From Heligmosomoides polygyrus polygyrus (Eukaryota > Nematoda > Chromadorea > Rhabditida > Heligmosomidae), in assembly GCA_947396885.1 (NCBI GenBank), contig OX377202.1, positions 70,652,643 to 70,716,642 of the forward strand: a stretch of 64,000 bases of DNA, read 5' to 3'. This document shows, piece after piece, positions 19,940-31,593 of the stretch. The position numbers were made by a program, and so were the translations under genes. Position 1 is the stretch's first letter; each line of letters begins with the position of its first letter. The notes under the pieces were generated by a model, which saw only the letters and a program-made list of their open reading frames with translations, was not told where the DNA came from and made no database searches.

Positions 19940-20243
19940 GTGGTGTTCACGAATCGAACGCAGAACGTGGCCGCAACATCGCAAGCGAGCTTCGCGCATC
20001 TTGTCCACTATCGGCGCAACACCGAACTTCAGCCAATGACATCGTTTCGGATGCAGTCCAGGCGCGTGACTACAGCCGTCCAGCGCAGCATCTTCGTCTC
20101 CATGACGCTGAGGCGCGTTTCAACCTCCTTGGTCGCAGGCCAGCACTCAGCACCGTACATCGCTACCGGCCGGACGACAGTTCTATAAATTTTTGACTTC
20201 AAGCGCTCTGGTATCTTCCTATCGCAGAGCACGCCAGTCAACG
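19940..20243 (-). pseudogene. RTE C-terminal fragment
   Basis: The minus strand reads LTGVLCDRKIPERLKSKIYR and then ECWPATKEVETRLSVMETKM. It closely follows the C-terminal part of the full RTE at 28320-28510. It is broken by a stop region and loses homology near 19960. The 5' end is truncated at about 20243. It belongs to the same family as the full element. Confidence 0.85.
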
Positions 20244-20249
20244 AATCTT

Positions 20250-22125
20250 TTTAGTGCAATAACTAAATTCACCCAACAACCTACCTAGTGCCACAAAGTG
20301 GGCAACTTTAAAACGCGCTGTAATTCAAATGAAACCAGCTGTACAAACCAACATTAAGCACTCTAAAAGGTTTCAGTCAACAAAATGCTTTAATGAATCA
20401 TGGGGTGAACATGTCTTCAGCTGTTCGAATTTTTTTCTGCTTTATTTATTTATTCAGCGTGCAATGGAATTTATCACCCAACAATATAACCACCATCGAT
20501 AGTCTTTACAATGTTCCACCAAATAAGCTGGTCAACGATTCCTTTCTCCGAAAACTGAGGAGATTAGGAGTCAAAGAATTCGCTGACCTCTTTCTTAATA
20601 TTCTAAATTTTGGTGTTTTGAATTAAAAAATTTCAACGAAATTTAGTGACGAAAAATTCCTTTAAATTGCATTACTATTTAACGCGTCGTTTTTGAAATT
20701 GCACTTCTTCTTCATGGAAATGCATTTTGGACGATTTTCTGAATGAGCTTTCGCAATGCCAATTGCGATGCCGGAGGAACCCTTAATTACCTGAATCAGT
20801 TTAAGTACGCATTCGATATCTTCCTTTTCGTATTTCGAGAATTGTTGGCATTTTCCTTGCTCATTGACCAATTTATTTGCATGGCCTCCACTTTTTTCTA
20901 TCATAGTTTTTTTGGACTTTTTAAACCGTTTCTCGCGATTGATTGCTACATATTAACGGTTCATGCAGCTTTTTTGTCATATTTGTTTTATAAGTAGGGA
21001 CGAAAACGAATAGAAAACGCAGAAAAAATAGTGCTAGAAGAAAACAAGAACAGAGACTAAGAAACGAAACAAGGAAAGAAAGGGCCCCTTACCTCTCCTC
21101 GCAAGTTTTGTGGAAAGTTGGACCGGCTCTTCGTACAGCAGCAGACTATGATTATAGGACTACGGGATGACAACGTTGATCTCCGCCTAGCTGGACATGG
21201 ACACTGCCGGTAGTGTCATTGCTTTGCTTTTACTGAATTTCATACCGTGCATGTCAACAGTTTTTCGTCCTATGGTTGTCTTGGCAGTTTTTTTTGGGAG
21301 AGGTGCAGTCAGTATACGTGAAGCGGTGATGGTTAGACCAAATCTAGTCCTTTCCAATCTGGTTCCAATCTTGCATGAGATTTTTTTCAAGTTCTACGGA
21401 AAAGGTACATCTTTGAATGTGGAGGTCTTGTTCTAGCAAGACATTTCCCTTATGTCTATGCTTTTTCCTTTGATTTGCGAATTCACTGTAACATCGTTCA
21501 TCAATCACAAATGTGCTCTACAAAATCAGGGAGAAATTGAGAAACCCAAAACACATTCTGACCTTAAGCTAACGTGCTGTACAGCTTTCTAGCACGTGCT
21601 TCAAGAAGAAAATCGAAGTGGTCAATTGCAGGAAAGTGAGAAGAGTGACGGGGAGTGATGAATTCTATTTGGGAGAATTAGGGAAGAGAAAGAGAAAACG
21701 GACCACTGTTAATGAAGGACGAGAAATACACATGTTTCATATGCTTTTCTTTTGAGTACAGATTAGAAATTCTTGACAGCTGAAATCTTACTTGGGTGGG
21801 AAGACAATTACTCAATGCAGAACAATTAATTCGCTTCCATTAAACGGTCCGTGGCTGTTTTTTTTAATTCTCAGCTGTCATCTGCAAGAAGAGCAGGCCT
21901 TTTGGGATAAAAGGAACCGCTCTGTGAAACAGGCCGATCTATGGAATTCGCAAATTTCTTTCAGAATCGAACTGTACCAAAGGATTCAAAGCGGTTACTG
22001 CCTGACCAAAATTCTTCGTTAAAACATTCGGTAGTTCTTTAGAAACACCTGTGAAAGTATTGAACAATCATAGCCTGTAAAAGTCCAATAAGCGAACGCA
22101 AATTCTATAAAAAGTGTTGTCAGGA
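20250..22125. other. AT-rich intergenic DNA with weak ORFs
   Basis: Open frames at 20393-20626 (+), 20743-20997 (+) and 20743-20960 (-, Lys-rich, followed by a donor-like CAG|GTAATT), and at 21187-21436 on both strands. None carries a recognisable domain and none can be chosen over its antisense partner. They may be old repeats or isolated exons. Confidence 0.3.
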
Positions 22126-22139
22126 CAAATGAAAACGCT

Positions 22140-22455
22140 CAAAACATTGAGCGGTGCTATGGCCCATAGCACTTTGGGCTTTCCGATACATACCGCCTAG
22201 CCGTGTCGTGAAGGAGGTGGACAGAATCACGTCTCGGCCATTTTTCTTGAACGACATTTGCCGGTTTCTGAAGTTAATTGGCGTAGATGCTGCCGGTGAA
22301 TTGCATCCATGCGGGAGCAACTCGTGTTTCAACATTCCTCTCGAATCCGAGAAGTAGCGAGGTAGACTCATCCTGGATGAAGGCCTATTTTGGCCTGGAC
22401 TGGCGGGTCTTCTCCTCAAGGAGGCCACACGGCACAATACATGTAAGATTCGTAG
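22140..22455 (-). other. unassigned coding-like repeat sequence
   Basis: A minus-strand frame of about 100 codons (with FKKNGRDVILSTSFTTRLGG) and a shorter plus-strand frame overlap. The minus frame has the more natural amino-acid composition. I suspect repeat-derived coding sequence beside the MITE at 22468, but the family is unknown. Confidence 0.25.
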
Positions 22456-22467
22456 AGGACTCAACGG

Positions 22468-22953
22468 ATCTATCCTAGTCGGGGGGGGGGGCGCATAACT
22501 AAGAACTAGGCAACAAAGTGAATTTTACTTACCGAGCGGCTCCTAGAGACGAAATCTAACCTAAAAGAAACCAAAAACGGAGGAACAAACAAAAAAATCG
22601 CCGCGGTTTACAACCGTCTCGCCGGGGAAAGAGCGACGGAATAGAGCCATGCCGCGTGCTGACCGCGGCTTGACATGTTATAACCAGGATCCAACATGGT
22701 GGGAGGGCGCATGAAGCAGCACGCCGCGTGCTGACTGTCGCTTGACATGTTATAACCAGGATCTAACATTGTGAGGAGGGCACACAACTTTGCCTTCTTA
22801 CAACCGTAGCAAATGCAATTTTTTCGTTTTTTCTTTGTGACTTTTTCTTGTTTAGGTCCTGTGTTCTTCTGTAGGAGCCGCTCTGTAAGTCTTGAGTGAA
22901 TTTGTCACGCATAATACTTTTTAGTTATGCCCCCCCCTCGGACTAGGATAGAT
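22468..22953. mobile_element. 486-bp MITE with C/G-homopolymer termini
   Basis: Ends are inverted repeats: ATCTATCCTAGTC plus an 11-G run and GCGCATAACTAAG on the left, and the complementary CTTTTTAGTTATGC with a C-run and GACTAGGATAGAT on the right. Inner inverted blocks AGCGGCTCCTA (22535-22545) and TAGGAGCCGCT continue the symmetry. The centre holds a ~71-bp tandem duplication with GCCGCGTGCTGACNGNNGCT near 22651 and 22722. There is no ORF of note. Confidence 0.75.
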
Positions 22954-23277
22954 TCGTCTCAACTCTTAGCTCCAGTAGCCAGATCTGCCAGAAACACCTT
23001 TAGGTGCGGACAGAGAATTAGAGACTGACAAAATGGATGTCTGGGAGAACCGCGTGCTATGTCAAGACATGAGGGATACGTCATAGAGATTTCAACGTAA
23101 AAAGAACTGAAGATGTCGTGGCTTCTGTCCGGCCGCAGTGCTGCTGTTGGAGTTCTCCACGATTGTTCGCGTGAGACATCCGGAAGGAGGTTAGATCTCA
23201 CGTGGCTCATTTGTACGCTTCACGAGCCCACGGACAAAGCTCTTCTAGCTTCTTTAGTATCGTGATTTCTTGTCAAA

Positions 23278-23330
23278 GTGTCTAGCGGGGAAGTGACTTC
23301 TTCCTTGACTGGCCACCGCAAGTCCGCCAC
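23278..23330 (+). repeat. possible SINE fragment
   Basis: CTGGCCACCGCAAGTC at about 23309-23324 matches the SINE body, but neighbouring bases diverge. Only weak support. Confidence 0.3.
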
Positions 23331-23557
23331 CACAAAAGTGAAGGCCGCATACATATGGCAGCAACTAAAAGGTTTTCATGAAATTCTGGAATATGCTCTG
23401 CGTGATACGCCCCAAATAGGGAATTTGGATACAATCACCTCCACATCGTTCCTAGGTGGGGGAATCGATCATGAAAGAAGTTACGGAACAAACTATCCGT
23501 CCTAGCCTCAGTGAAAACAGCAAAACGTTGTTGGCTTTTCCTAGCTTTAGCGTTATA

Positions 23558-24117
23558 CTTACTTAGATACTTAGACGGCTCGTCTTCACTGGTCGTGCAA
23601 GCCCCAACGCAATCGCCATTCGTTTCTTTCTCTCGCAATTGTCATCCATGATGTTCGTATAGCTCGATTGGAACGACGACCACGACCATCAGCCGATTCT
23701 GAATTAGAATTTGACAACGAACGCTGCCTTTCGATGATTCCGACGAACACATCTGACCATCTCGTTGGAGATCTTCCTCGAGGACGCTTGCCCCCTCTTG
23801 GAATCCACTCCGCTGATCTTATTGTCCAGCGATCGTTCGTGCTTCGCATGATATGACCGGCCCATCGGTGCTTCATCTTCGATGTGTATTCCGCCGGTTC
23901 TCTTAGTCGTGACATCCTGCGTAAGCCGGAACTGTAAAGGCCCATCGGTGTTGTGATAACCTGCTGAACTTGAGAAGACATCTTTCGAGCGCTCTGTGAG
24001 TAGTACGTAAGGATTTTGACGTGGACGCAGTGTCAGCCCACGTGTCGGCGGCGTAGCAGAGCGCTGGGAGGACGGTTGAATCGAACAGGTGGGCGCGTAG
24101 ATCGGCCAACTGGCCAT
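23558..24117 (-). mobile_element. RTE-type LINE, 5'-truncated, with 17-bp target duplication
   Basis: The minus strand encodes the C-terminal part of a second RTE family. DLRAHLFDSTVLPALCYAAD and RWAGHIMRSTNDRWT are followed by RPRGRSPTRWSDVF and RERNEWRLRWGLHDQ. One or two frameshifts interrupt it. CTAGCTTTAGCGTTATA flanks it perfectly at 23541-23557 and 24118-24134, which fixes both ends. The 3' tail holds CTAAGTATCTAAGTAAG-like repeats. Confidence 0.9.
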
Positions 24118-24320
24118 CTAGCTTTAGCGTTATAGATTTTTCAAATTCTTTAGTGACAGTATGAAAATCTCTTGCCATGCCAAACTTCTGAAATTAAAAG
24201 TTTAGCCCCACCAAAAGTTTTCTGGTGTTTTGAAGGATCATTACTCCACAATTAGGCTGACGTCGTGCGATGCGGTCTAGAGAAAAATCTAGACTTGAGC
24301 TGGTGTAAAACATATGAGAT

Positions 24321-25436
24321 CACCTGTCACCTGTCAACTGTCGTCCCTTTGATCATCGACTTGCTCGAGCGGGCGCCAGCAGCGTCTGTATTCGTCCCTG
24401 TCGCGTGCCAGAGTGCTCCAATGGATCCTCCTCGCTCGAGGGACACGAAGTGCGTCATAGCGGTCGTTCAGGGCTTTCACGAAGAAGTCCGACCAGCGCG
24501 TTGGTGGGCGTCCTGGTGTTCTCTTGACATCCCGCGGAATCCAGTCGGTGATGGCTCTCGTCCAGTGGGTGTCTGCGAAGCGCATTACGTGGTCGGCCTA
24601 CCTAATTTTCGACAACTTGGCCCACGCGACAGCGTCTCTGATCTTCGAACGTCGGCGAAGCTCGGAACTCCGGAGGCCTTCTCTCACTTGCGTGAGTCGT
24701 GTCACTCCGAGCATCGTCCTCTCGATTCCACGCTGCGCGACGCTGATCGCGTGTTCATCCTGCTTTCGTATAGCCCAGGTCTCGGAGGCGTATGTTAGGA
24801 CAGGAAGAACAGTGGAGTCGAATAGGTGGGCACGGAGTCGGACGTTCTTCGTCTTCTTCACGATTTCTTCGACGCTCTTGAAAGCTGCCCAAGCCGCTCG
24901 TTTCCTCCTGCTCAGCTCTGGCGCTAGGTCGTTGGCCATATTGACTTCGCGACCCAGATAGACGTAGCTGGAGCATTCGGAGATGTTCGTTCCGTTGAGC
25001 GAGAATGGGGCATCGGAAACTCATCCGTTCCTCATGAACATCGTCTTCGTAAGATTCAGCTGCAGTCCAACGTTCCCTCTTACACGATCGAAGTCGGCCA
25101 GCATTCGCTCCACCTGGCTGATGCTCGATGTTGTCGTCACGATGTCGTCAGCAAGGCGAAGATGATGTAGTTGCCGGCCGTCGACCTTCACTCCCATGTC
25201 TTCCCATTCTAGTTCGCGCATGACGTTTTCGAGGGTGGCGCTGAAGAGCTTCGGGGATATGGTATCCCCTTGCCGAACCCCTCTCTTCACGTCGATGACG
25301 ACGTCGTTGTAGAATGGTGAGATCTTGGTCGTGAATCCATTGTACGCTCACGAAGGACTCTGATGTACTGAGTAGGAACACCCTGAGTGAGTAGGGTGTT
25401 CCTACTCAGAACATCAGAGTCATATGGGAAATGAGA
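24321..25436 (-). mobile_element. RTE-type LINE, 5'-truncated with terminal inversion and 15-bp target duplication
   Basis: The minus strand reads the RTE family of the relic at 1315. KRGVRQGDTISPKLFSATLE lies near 25290, LHHLRLADDIVTTTSSISQ near 25170, RLRAHLFDSTVLPVLTYASE near 24830, and [13 protein letters not shown] near 24345. TAAAACATATGAGAT flanks it perfectly at 24306-24320 and 25437-25451. The 3' end carries TGACAGGTGACAGGTG. The 5' end stops at the codons for GVPTQ. It is followed by an inverted 28-bp copy of that end and 16 bases of filler before the duplication. A frameshift near 25020 and a stop break the ORF. Confidence 0.9.
25357..25420. repeat. hairpin at the truncated RTE 5' end
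   Basis: Arms 25357-25384 and 25393-25420 are reverse complements with one mismatch in 28 and an 8-nt loop GAGTGAGT. The inner arm is genuine RTE coding sequence and the outer arm is its inverted copy. Confidence 0.85.
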
Positions 25437-25634
25437 TAAAACATATGAGATTCTGGGAAATAAGATGACTTCCAGATAGAATTAGGAATAGAATCAGCAA
25501 ACCTAATTTGAGGTAGATGTAATAATACTTAATTAACAAATGGATAATAATAGCGATGGTTTCGTGTTTGCAGCTAAAATCCAGAGAGCTTTCAGTGAAA
25601 TAGTAGGAAACAAGGGTACTACAGGAATTCTTTA

Positions 25635-25793
25635 CCGGATTCATCAACGACTTACAGCAACATAACGAAAAAATACAGCCGAAATCCCTGAGAGCGCGGC
25701 GAAATGTTTTACCATATCGCCTGATAAGCCACGCTATCAGGGATTTCGGCTGTATTTTTTCGTTAAGTTGCTGTAAATCGTTGATGAATCCGG
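25635..25793. mobile_element. 159-bp MITE with ~62-bp terminal inverted repeats
   Basis: The left arm from CCGGATTCATCAACGA pairs with the right arm ending TCGTTGATGAATCCGG. About 62 bp match with three mismatches, including the shared block ACAGCCGAAATCCCTGA. The loop is about 35 bp. The terminal 14 bases recur in the MITE at 54583. The right terminus is duplicated by the RTE insertion that follows. The MITE's own target duplication is not clear. Confidence 0.85.
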
Positions 25794-25834
25794 CGATGTC
25801 ACATACGAACATTTTGTGTCACCTCATATTGTTG

Positions 25835-26779
25835 ATGGCGTTTCAGAGTTCTCGAGATAATGCTACGGCGTCCGCGGGAGCCGACGCGCACTCGCAAAGC
25901 CCGGCGAGTGTGAAAAGTGTGCGAGGGTCCCTGATGCGAGGACGGCATCGCGGGGCAACTGAGCTAGTCCGAGAGTCCCGCAACGTAGGCAAGACCCGCG
26001 TAGCAACGTTGAATGTGGGTACGTTGACGGGCCGCTCGTGCGAGTTGGTAGAAGCACTGGAGCGAAGAAAGATAGATTTCTGTGCGGTGCAGGAGACGAG
26101 GTGGTCCTGCAGCAAGTCAAGGGACATAGGACGTGGCTTCAAGGCCGTTCTATGTGGAAGTCCCAGGACCACCAGTGGTGTTGGTGTGATTGTCTCCGAG
26201 CGTTTCCGTGACGCGATTGCAAGCGTAGAACGTTTCGATGACCGCTTGATGAAGATTGTTGTCGCCGTAGAAGAGCGACGATGCCATTTCTTTTCTGCGT
26301 ATGCTCCGCAGACAGGCTGTTCCGAGCAAACCAAGGACGAGTTCTGGTCCCTGCTTGATGAGAAGACAGCGGAAGTACCGTCACAAGATATGGTTGTTGT
26401 GGCAGGTGACCTTAATGGTCACGTCGGAGCAATGAAAGACGGCTACAACTGTTATGGTGGTTTTGGATATGGGTCGCGCAACGCCGATGGTGTGCGTATA
26501 CTTGAGTATGCAGACTCACATGACCTCACCATCGTGAACACTAAATTTCGAAAGTGTGACTCCCATCTCATCTCGTTTTATAGCGGGAATGCTAAAACGC
26601 AGATTGACTATGTCCTTGTTAGGCGTCGCGACCAAGGCCTTGTCACAGACGCGAAGACCGTGCCGTATGAGACGGTTGCCACGCAACACCGTCCACTGAT
26701 CTGCTCGCTGAAGATCACACCTTCGAGGTGTAAACATGTCGAGCGATGTGGGTCGGCTAGAATCAAATGGTGCGACTGA
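25835..26779 (+). pseudogene. RTE endonuclease domain
   Basis: An ATG at 25835 opens an APE-like nuclease, which nicks target DNA to prime reverse transcription. Motifs in order: ATLNVGTLTGR, VQETRWSCSK, FSAYAPQTGC, VVVAGDLNGHVG, TQIDYVLVRRRD, and VATQHRPLICS, which carries the final catalytic His. The domain itself is uninterrupted. The frame shifts at about 26770, where IKW should run on into the next segment starting RLKEKEAAVISR, and it ends at a TGA. Confidence 0.88.
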
Positions 26780-28820
26780 AAGAGAAGGAAGCGGCAGTTA
26801 TTTCTCGCATTCGGTTGCCGACAGTGACAACTGTCGACGAAACCTGGGAGGACGCTACCGATGCGATAACTCGGGCTGCACGCCTTGAACTCGGCACAGC
26901 GAAGCCTGGGCGACGCTGGGTCGACAAGCAGGCATGGCTGTGGACTGATGATGCCAGAGAGAAAGTCCGAGAAAAGAAACGGCTCTATCCCGTGTTTATC
27001 GGTGATAAAACAGTCCATAATTGGCGGAACTATCGAGAAGCAAAGAAAGCGGCAAAGAAGGCAGTGGCCGCTGCTAAAGCCGCATACTAGGCTGATGTCA
27101 GCAAAAAAATTGGAAACGCGCGATGGTGAGCGTTATATTTACCGACTTGCGAAAGCTCGCTGTCGCCAAGCAGAAGACATCGAGAAGTTCTTTGGCATTA
27201 ACGACGAGAGCGGTCATCTTCTGATGGGTCGTAAGAGGGCTGTGAAGCGATGGCACGACTACTTCGAGGAAATCTCGAATGTAGAATTTGAACATCCTGC
27301 TGTTCCTTTTGCATCACCTGTATACGGTCCCGTTCAGAAGATCACAGTGAGCGAAACTGAAGCAGCCCTGAGGAAGATGAAGTCGGGCAAAGCCACTGGT
27401 CCCGATGACCTGCCAGCTGACCTGTGGAAGTCGAATGGCTGGTGCCCTGCTGACTGGCTGACTGCGTTTTTCAATCAGGTTGTTGCTGAGAAGAAAGTGC
27501 CTGAGGGTTGGCAGCAAAGCACGACCATCCCAATTTGGAAGAAGAAGGGCAGTCCTGCAGACTGCGCAGTTACCGTCCAATTTGTCTTCTTTCGCACACC
27601 ATGAAAATCTTTGAGCGAATTGTCGACGGACGTATCCGGGATGTCGTACAGCTTTCCACGAATCAGTGTGGTTTCGTATCTGGCTGTGGCACCGTTGATG
27701 CCATTCACGCCGTTCGTCTTCTGCTAGAGAAGCACCGCGAGAAACAGAAACCGGTGCATTTTGCCTTCCTGGACTTGGAGAAGGCCTTCGACCGCGTTCC
27801 GCGAGATGTTATATGGTACGCGTTGCAAGAACATGGTGCTCCTGAAGAGCTTATTGAGTGGGTGCGCATTCTGTACTCTTGCCCAAGGAGTCGAGTGCGA
27901 GCGCCAGCGGGTACCTCGATTTTTTTCCCATCTCTGTAGGGGTGCATCAGGGATCTGCGCTATCCCCACTGCTCTTCGTGGTCGTGATGGATGCAATCTC
28001 ACGAGATCTCCAAATGGCGGCACCTTGGACGCTGCTGTATGCTGACGACGTCATGCTTGCGTGTGAAGACAAAACCAAACTCGAGCGACAGGCACAGGCG
28101 TGGTGCGATCGTTTGGCATTGTTCGGTCTCAAGCTAAACGTCAAAAAGACGGAATACTTGACGACGGATGTGAATGAGCACGGATCTATTAAGATCGATG
28201 GTACTGAGCTCTCACGAGTGACATCTTTCAAGTACCTTGGGTCAGCAGTCACGTCCGATGGCAGCTTAAAGATGGAGGTGAATGCGCGTGTGAGTGCAGC
28301 CTGGTCCAAATGGCGCTCGCTGACTGGGGTGCTTTGCGACAGGACAATACCTGAGCACCTCAAATCGAAGGTTTATAGAACAGTAGTCCGCCCAGTAGCG
28401 ACGTACGGTGCTGAGTGCTGGCCCGTGGCGAAGGAAGTTGAAAGCCGCCTCAGTGTAATGGAGACGAAGATGCTACGGTGGACGGCTGGAGTTACGCGTT
28501 TGGACCGCGTTCGTAACGGCACCATACGACGAGGTTCGGTGTCGCCCCGATATCCGAGAAGCTGCTCGAAGCTCGTCTTCGATGGTACGGCCACGTCCTT
28601 CGCGCTAACGACGACACCGTCTGTAAGATTGGCCTGAATCTTGTGGTCCCTGGAAGGCGGCCCAGAGGACGCCCGAAGCAGCGTTGACTAGATACGTTGC
28701 GCTTGGACTTAGAGATGGCTGGTGTGCACCCTGATCAAGCATTTGATCGGGAGAATTGGCGTCACCACACCAGAAGAGCGGACCCCGCCACCAAGCGGGA
28801 CAGACGCTAATGAAAATGAT
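26767..28820 (+). pseudogene. RTE linker, reverse transcriptase and C-terminal domain
   Basis: The linker runs 26767-27300, with a TAG at 27088 inside an Ala/Lys-rich stretch. RT finger and palm blocks follow: SGKATGPDDLPADLWKS, IPIWKKKGSPADC, a frameshift near 27575, YRPICLLSHTMKIFERIVD, AFLDLEKAFDRVP, a frameshift near 27925, GVHQGSALSPLLFVVVMDAI, and LLYADDVMLACED with the catalytic YADD. The C-terminal part includes KSKVYRTVVRPVATYGAECW. A last frameshift near 28525 precedes LRWYGHVLRANDD and RPRGRPKQR. The gene can no longer make one protein. Confidence 0.9.
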
Positions 28821-28850
28821 GTTGATGATGAAATCGTTGATGAATCCGGC

Positions 28851-30240
28851 ACTTGGATTGATACCAAAAATTCCAGTGTCTCGAGAATTGAAGAGGAAGT
28901 CCAACACTTGCTCTCGCCCTCGCCCAGCTTGGTAGATTGCAGTGCTTCCTGGCAAGCGGCAAGCTTCTGATGTCAACAAAAATCTATTATGCTGAAAATC
29001 TTCTCTAGAAATGTCCACTCCCTTCTTAAGCAGTAGAAGAGTGTTATGGAGCGGCACTACGCTTGACAACCATGAATGGTTATGACTAATCCTTGCAACA
29101 GCCCATAACAACTGCTTTTTGGCTGCTGCTCTTCACTGCATATTTAGCGCTGCGTCCAGCATTACTGCGCAACACCTCTTCAGAAGAGGGAAAAGCTGGC
29201 ACCGGAATACGAAGAACATTTATCCGATAATCCAGCAAGAACCGATTATATACAGAGCAATTTTATGATGCGCTTTTAATTATGGTGTCGGGTCTGTACC
29301 GCCGGCTAAAACCAGTTATTTTCTACGTATTTAAGGAGCTTGAGACCAAAGTAGATCACAGAAAACACCGAGTAAGATTAAAATAATGACATTATAAGAA
29401 AACGAAAGCTTAAGAATATGCCTTGGGTTCATATGAAATGTAGATGATTATGATTGACCCCCAAGATCCAACCAAAACAGAGTAAAATTACAAGAACTAC
29501 AATACAATGCAGTACGGACTGGAGCAAGAGCAAATAAGCCAGAAATGTTTCATCTAGGTGAACAGCCCCAAGCATTAGAAGACGTACACAGCTCACAAGA
29601 AGAGTGGAGCTCTCGATATTCGTTCCCTTATGCTCACTCACCCAGTGATTGAAAGAGGTTTTCAGACCAGCTAATCTAATAATACCATGCAGCACTATGA
29701 GATTCCTTCACAAATGAACATAGATTATTGACCCATCAAACGTCACATGAAAACATGGCGCCAAGTTAAGAGCATAGTCGTCGACTGTTTCCACATCAAA
29801 TATCCAGCTGCGACATTTTTCGCGTGCAGAGATTTGCACGAGGATCCGTATTGAGCGATGCCTTTCGAAGAGTGCCTGATGATCGACTGAAATATGGAAA
29901 AGTTAGTGACTTCTGCTCCATTGGACGGAAAACTAAGCCGTAAACGTGGAGCGGTGTTTCCTCAAAACAGGCTGCTAAGCAATGCAGGGAGCCTGGCGTG
30001 AACATGGAGCTCAACCTGCCTGCTGCTTGTTGTATGACGGACAAGGAAGGGGTACCAGGTCGGAGTGGCACTCTGACATGAGGCGTATACCTTGTGGTGC
30101 ATCATTGAACGATGACACTAACTAGCCGTTCCATATCTGCAGCGGACAACACCTCGGAACAGAGCTACGGGCCATTTTCACCTTGCCTGGCATGAAAATA
30201 ATATACACCGAGATCAGCTAAGCCGCAAACGAGATGCGCG
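28851..30240. other. intergenic DNA, nothing assigned
   Basis: A minus-strand frame at 28851-28975 (STAIYQAGRGREQVLDF) looks faintly coding. Otherwise only short ORFs are present at 29429-30071. No element or gene supported. Confidence 0.35.
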
Positions 30241-30244
30241 GCCG

Positions 30245-30345
30245 GACAGTGGTAGCACAGTGGATGGAGAAGCAGCGTACTCGAAAGAAGGCGATTTGTG
30301 GCTCGACTCCCTGATGGTGGGGTCCCGGCTGCCGAGTAGCGAGCC
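30245..30345 (+). repeat. possible tRNA-derived SINE
   Basis: An A-box-like GTAGCACAGTGGATGGAG is followed about 40 nt later by a B-box-like GTGGCTCGACTCCC. This spacing suits a pol III promoter, but no second copy in the window confirms the family. Confidence 0.35.
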
Positions 30346-30727
30346 GAACATACAAAAGCCGAACATACGAAGTCTAACGCTCTTGTAACTGCATAAACTT
30401 CTCTGGATACCTCTGCTCAGCTATTTGGGGTCTTCCGGTGCACTTCATTAGAGGAAGTGGTTATTTTGGGTGGGAATTGGATGACCTAATCCAAGCAATA
30501 GACAATTGCTGCCATTGTGAAATGATTTTGGATTCTTTCATGACACGAAGCTTAATTTCTAAAAGCCACATATCTAGATGCAAAACAGCACAACTCGGGA
30601 GTTTGCTAGAGCTTCGTTTCCCCCATAACAGCCCACCCAGGAACGATGCGTCAGTGGCGATTCATTGCGCGTGCGGCAGAGGCCGCCGCGCGCGCAGCGA
30701 AAACTCGTATGTTCGTACTACCAGCCG

Positions 30728-30802
30728 GATTAATATGTTTTTCGTTGCTGTTTCATAAGAAGGGGTTCGATTGTTCGTGTCGAACCCCTTTTAGGAAAAA
30801 CA
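30728..30802. repeat. imperfect inverted repeat with 11-bp perfect core
   Basis: AAGGGGTTCGA (30760-30770) pairs with TCGAACCCCTT (30780-30790). Outside this, ATGTTTTTC at about 30734 and its complement GAAAAACAT at about 30794 extend the symmetry with a gap. Probably a small foldback. Confidence 0.5.
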
Positions 30803-31593
30803 TAACTGCCTCGTCACCCGGGAGTCGATCCACAAACCCTTTCGTCTTCCTAATGCTGATTCTCCGCCCACTGCGCCAGCACTACTTCGCTGTGTGCGGT
30901 GTTAACGGCCCACAACACCTCGGCACCTGTGACTAGCTGACTTCGAGCCGAAGCAGAGCGCAATGAAGGCAAAGCGAAAATGTTCCGCAACCCCTTTATC
31001 CGCTGCCCGTCGCAGTTCGGTCCAGATCTCTAGGATCTGCGCCGGAAGCTGCACCACACTGGATCTCATCACAAAATGCCGCTGCAACCTGGTATCCTTT
31101 CCTTTTTGAGCTGCTCCATTGGCTATCTCTTAGGTACGTTCTATGCTGGTCGACATGAGCGACTATCACTGCTGTGGTAGGACATGGTCAGTTGAGCAGG
31201 TTTGGTGCAACTCAATATGTAGACAAGCAGATTACCCAGCAGGTATTTGGAAAACACCATGAGAGCAAAGAGCAGAACCGAGCTATTGCAATGGTCTGTG
31301 GTAGCAAGACGCAGAAACAATAAAAGGAAGAATTCTATACTCTGTGCTAGCGCTGAATAGATAGGTTATGAGAGAGAAGGCCGCCAAAAGTTTTCGCGAA
31401 AGCTTCTTTTAAGTAACAGAGAAGATCAATGAGAGTGTTGAACAATCTTAACAAGGAGAACTGATCGACCTGATCGAAGAGGGGTGACAAATTTAACAAT
31501 GAACATCTTTGAAATTTTACAACTCTTCCGTATTTGCAATTCTCCCAAGCAATGAGTACAGCGTTTGATTTCTCGTAAATATTTCTTCTAGCT

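Larger units (their letters stand above)
25795..28830 (+). mobile_element. near full-length RTE LINE inserted at a MITE end, 20-bp target duplication
   Basis: AAATCGTTGATGAATCCGGC occurs at 25775-25794 and 28831-28850, perfect over 20 bp, so the element is exactly 25795-28830 (3036 bp). It encodes an APE-type endonuclease and a reverse transcriptase on the + strand. It ends with the short repeat TGATGTTGATGATG, typical of RTE 3' tails. Coding is broken by several frameshifts and an in-frame stop, so it is no longer autonomous. Confidence 0.93.

Noticed and set aside
22154..22478. Plus-strand ORFs as genes
   Set aside because: They overlap a more protein-like minus frame, neither has a recognised domain, and the region borders a MITE.
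24265..24961. Long plus-strand ORFs of 177 and 145 codons
   Set aside because: Antisense to the RTE at 24321-25436. The minus-strand frames carry the recognisable RT motifs.
25843..26384. Minus-strand ORFs of 163, 85 and 81 codons
   Set aside because: Antisense shadows of the RTE endonuclease domain.
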